From an uncultured Pelagibacteraceae bacterium (GTDB lineage Bacteria; Pseudomonadota; Alphaproteobacteria; Pelagibacterales; Pelagibacteraceae): a DNA stretch of 6,505 bases. The notes under the pieces are model-generated. The model was given only the letters and a program-made list of their open reading frames with translations, was not told the DNA's origin and made no database searches. The position numbers and the translations under genes are program-made. Positions 5,110 to 6,505 of this stretch are shown piece after piece. Every line of letters starts with the position of its first letter. The first letter of the stretch is position 1. The stretch covers positions 1 to 6,505 of the forward strand of contig CACPIK010000033.1 in the NCBI GenBank assembly GCA_902633885.1. Direction: 5' to 3'.

Positions 5110-6505
5110 ATGAACTTAATTAAGTCAACCAGCACATTTGGTTTCTTTACTCTAATAAGCAGAATTCTAGGATATTTTAGAGATTTATTGATAGCGATCT
5201 ATCTTGGATCTGGACCTGTGGCTGATGCTTTCTTTGTTGCATTTAGAATACCTAATACTTTTAGACGTTTATTTTCTGAAGGTACATTTAATGCAGCTTT
5301 TGTTCCAAGTTATTCCTCAGAGCTAGTTTCGGGAAAAGAGAAAGCCCAACAGTTTGCAAATAAAGTTTTTAATTTACTTTTAATTTCTTTGTTATTGATA
5401 GTTTTAATTATTGAAATTTTCATGCCATCTTTTGTATTTATTATTGCTCCAGGATTTACAGAAAATTCGGAAAAACTTGATTTAACAATTTTACTTACAA
5501 GAATAACTTTCCCTTTTTTATTCTTTATATGTTTATCTTCATTTTTTTCTGCAATCTTAAATTCTCACAATAAATTTGCTATCTCAGCTGCAGCTCCCAT
5601 AATTTTAAATATTTTTTTAATATTAACTCTATTATTTCAAAATTATTTAAACGACCAGCTTGTATTTTATCTTTCTTATGCAGTAACATTTGCAGGACTT
5701 GTACAATTAATTTTATTATTTTTTTTTATTAGAAAATATTATTTTCCTAAAATAAGTTTAAATTTTAAAATAGATAAAAAAGTAATTCTATTTTTTAAAA
5801 AACTTTTACCAAGCATCTTTTCATCTGGAGTTACTCAAATAAATATTTTTGTTGGCACAATTATTGCATCATTTCAGGCTAGTGCAGTTTCTTATTTATA
5901 TTATGCCGATAGGATATATCAAATTAATTTGGCAATAGCTGGAATTGCAATTGGAACTGTAGTTTTACCAAGCTTAAGCAAACATATACAGTCAGATAAT
6001 AAAGAAAAAATTGATTTTATTCAAAACAAATCCTTAGAACTTTGTTTGTTTTTAAGTTTACCTGCTACCGCTGCATTACTAATTGCCCCAAGGGAAATAA
6101 CTTCATCCTTATTTGGGTATGGATCTTTTGATATTTCAAGTGTACAAAATTCTTCAATTGCTTTGTTTTATTTTGCTTTAGGTTTACCTGCATTTGCAAT
6201 TATAAAAATATTTTCAAGTTTCTTATTTGCTAGGCACAATACTAAGTTACCATTTTACTTTTCAGTTTTTTCTGTGTTTCTAAATATTCTTATTAGTATT
6301 TATTTTTTTAATAAAATTGGATTTATAATAATACCTATAGCAACAACTATATCATCTTGGTTTAATTCAATTCTCCTTTTAGTCTACCTGATTAATAAAA
6401 AATATTTTTCTTTACAAATAAATTTTTTTAAATCATTTATTAAAATCGCATTAAATACAATTTTAATTTCTTTCATTTTTTCCAGCCTAATAAAATTTTT
6501 TGGTG
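5110..6505 (+). CDS. murJ: MurJ (MviN) lipid II flippase, truncated by window end
   Basis: MurJ is the inner-membrane flippase that moves lipid II, the peptidoglycan precursor, to the periplasmic face; it belongs to the MOP exporter superfamily. The open frame runs 465 codons to the right edge without a stop. Full-length MurJ is about 510 residues with 14 transmembrane segments, so only the last segment or two are missing. Residues known to be important in E. coli MurJ are conserved at identical or near-identical positions: Arg18 and Arg24 (SRILGYFRD), Asp39 (ADAFFVAFR), Arg52-Arg53 and Glu57 (FRRLFSEG), and an Arg at 268 in YYADRIYQ, equivalent to E. coli Arg270. These line the central cavity. 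Repeated 18-22 residue hydrophobic stretches rich in Phe/Ile/Leu fit a polytopic membrane protein. ATG at 5110 is chosen because MNLIKS aligns directly with the family N-terminus; no Shine-Dalgarno is seen. Confidence 0.95.
   Translation, partial: MNLIKSTSTFGFFTLISRILGYFRDLLIAIYLGSGPVADAFFVAFRIPNTFRRLFSEGTFNAAFVPSYSSELVSGKEKAQQFANKVFNLLLISLLLIVLIIEIFMPSFVFIIAPGFTENSEKLDLTILLTRITFPFLFFICLSSFFSAILNSHNKFAISAAAPIILNIFLILTLLFQNYLNDQLVFYLSYAVTFAGLVQLILLFFFIRKYYFPKISLNFKIDKKVILFFKKLLPSIFSSGVTQINIFVGTIIASFQASAVSYLYYADRIYQINLAIAGIAIGTVVLPSLSKHIQSDNKEKIDFIQNKSLELCLFLSLPATAALLIAPREITSSLFGYGSFDISSVQNSSIALFYFALGLPAFAIIKIFSSFLFARHNTKLPFYFSVFSVFLNILISIYFFNKIGFIIIPIATTISSWFNSILLLVYLINKKYFSLQINFFKSFIKIALNTILISFIFSSLIKFFG

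Noticed and set aside
5103..5123. Seven-codon ORF overlapping the murJ start, as a possible leader peptide
   Set aside because: It is out of frame, has no ribosome-binding site, no regulatory codon run and no attenuator-like hairpin downstream.
1..6505. CRISPR arrays, insertion sequences, tRNA/rRNA genes, phage or defence modules
   Set aside because: No spaced direct repeats, transposase motifs, terminal inverted repeats or structured RNA signatures were seen; nearly every base is accounted for by conserved housekeeping genes.

Overview
The window looks like a piece of a streamlined, very AT-rich alphaproteobacterial genome, most likely SAR11/Pelagibacterales. Three things suggest this. Composition is strongly A/T-biased in every codon position, with Lys/Asn/Ile/Phe-rich proteins and poly-A runs inside genes. 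Intergenic space is almost absent: every gene boundary is an overlap, an abutment, or a spacer under 50 bp. The gene set also fits, including a periplasmic-binding-protein-type PBP activator with a charged insertion of the kind I associate with alphaproteobacteria. The lineage is an inference from style and content; there is no rRNA or other phylogenetic marker here.

Layout. 1-167 (+): the 3' end of rdgB (nucleotide-pool sanitation), cut by the left edge. 151-1302 (-): an LpoA-like penicillin-binding-protein activator that overlaps rdgB tail-to-tail by 17 bp. 1303-1332: a 30-bp divergent spacer. 1333-2181 (+): rsmI, a 16S rRNA ribose methyltransferase. 2178-2771 (+): a dual-BON lipoprotein, ortholog of DolP/YraP, translationally coupled to rsmI through an ATGA overlap. 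2772-5060 (-): maeB, malic enzyme fused to a phosphotransacetylase-like domain, whose stop codon abuts the dolP stop codon with no base between. 5061-5109: a divergent spacer. 5110-6505 (+): murJ, the lipid II flippase, cut by the right edge.

How the genes relate. The LpoA-like gene, rsmI and dolP match a known neighbourhood: in E. coli rsmI lies divergent from lpoA-yraN-diaA-dolP. Here the cluster is compressed, with no yraN or diaA between rsmI and dolP. Together with murJ, three of the six genes serve the cell envelope: lipid II export, activation of peptidoglycan synthases, and outer-membrane integrity. rdgB, rsmI and maeB are housekeeping genes of nucleotide, ribosome and central carbon metabolism.

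I found no mobile element, CRISPR array, tRNA/rRNA, convincing terminator hairpin, or candidate for an undescribed system. The points worth a second look are gene-level deviations (an altered RsmI motif, an LpoA homolog without a canonical lipobox), the overlapping or abutting convergent gene ends, and long in-gene homopolymers.
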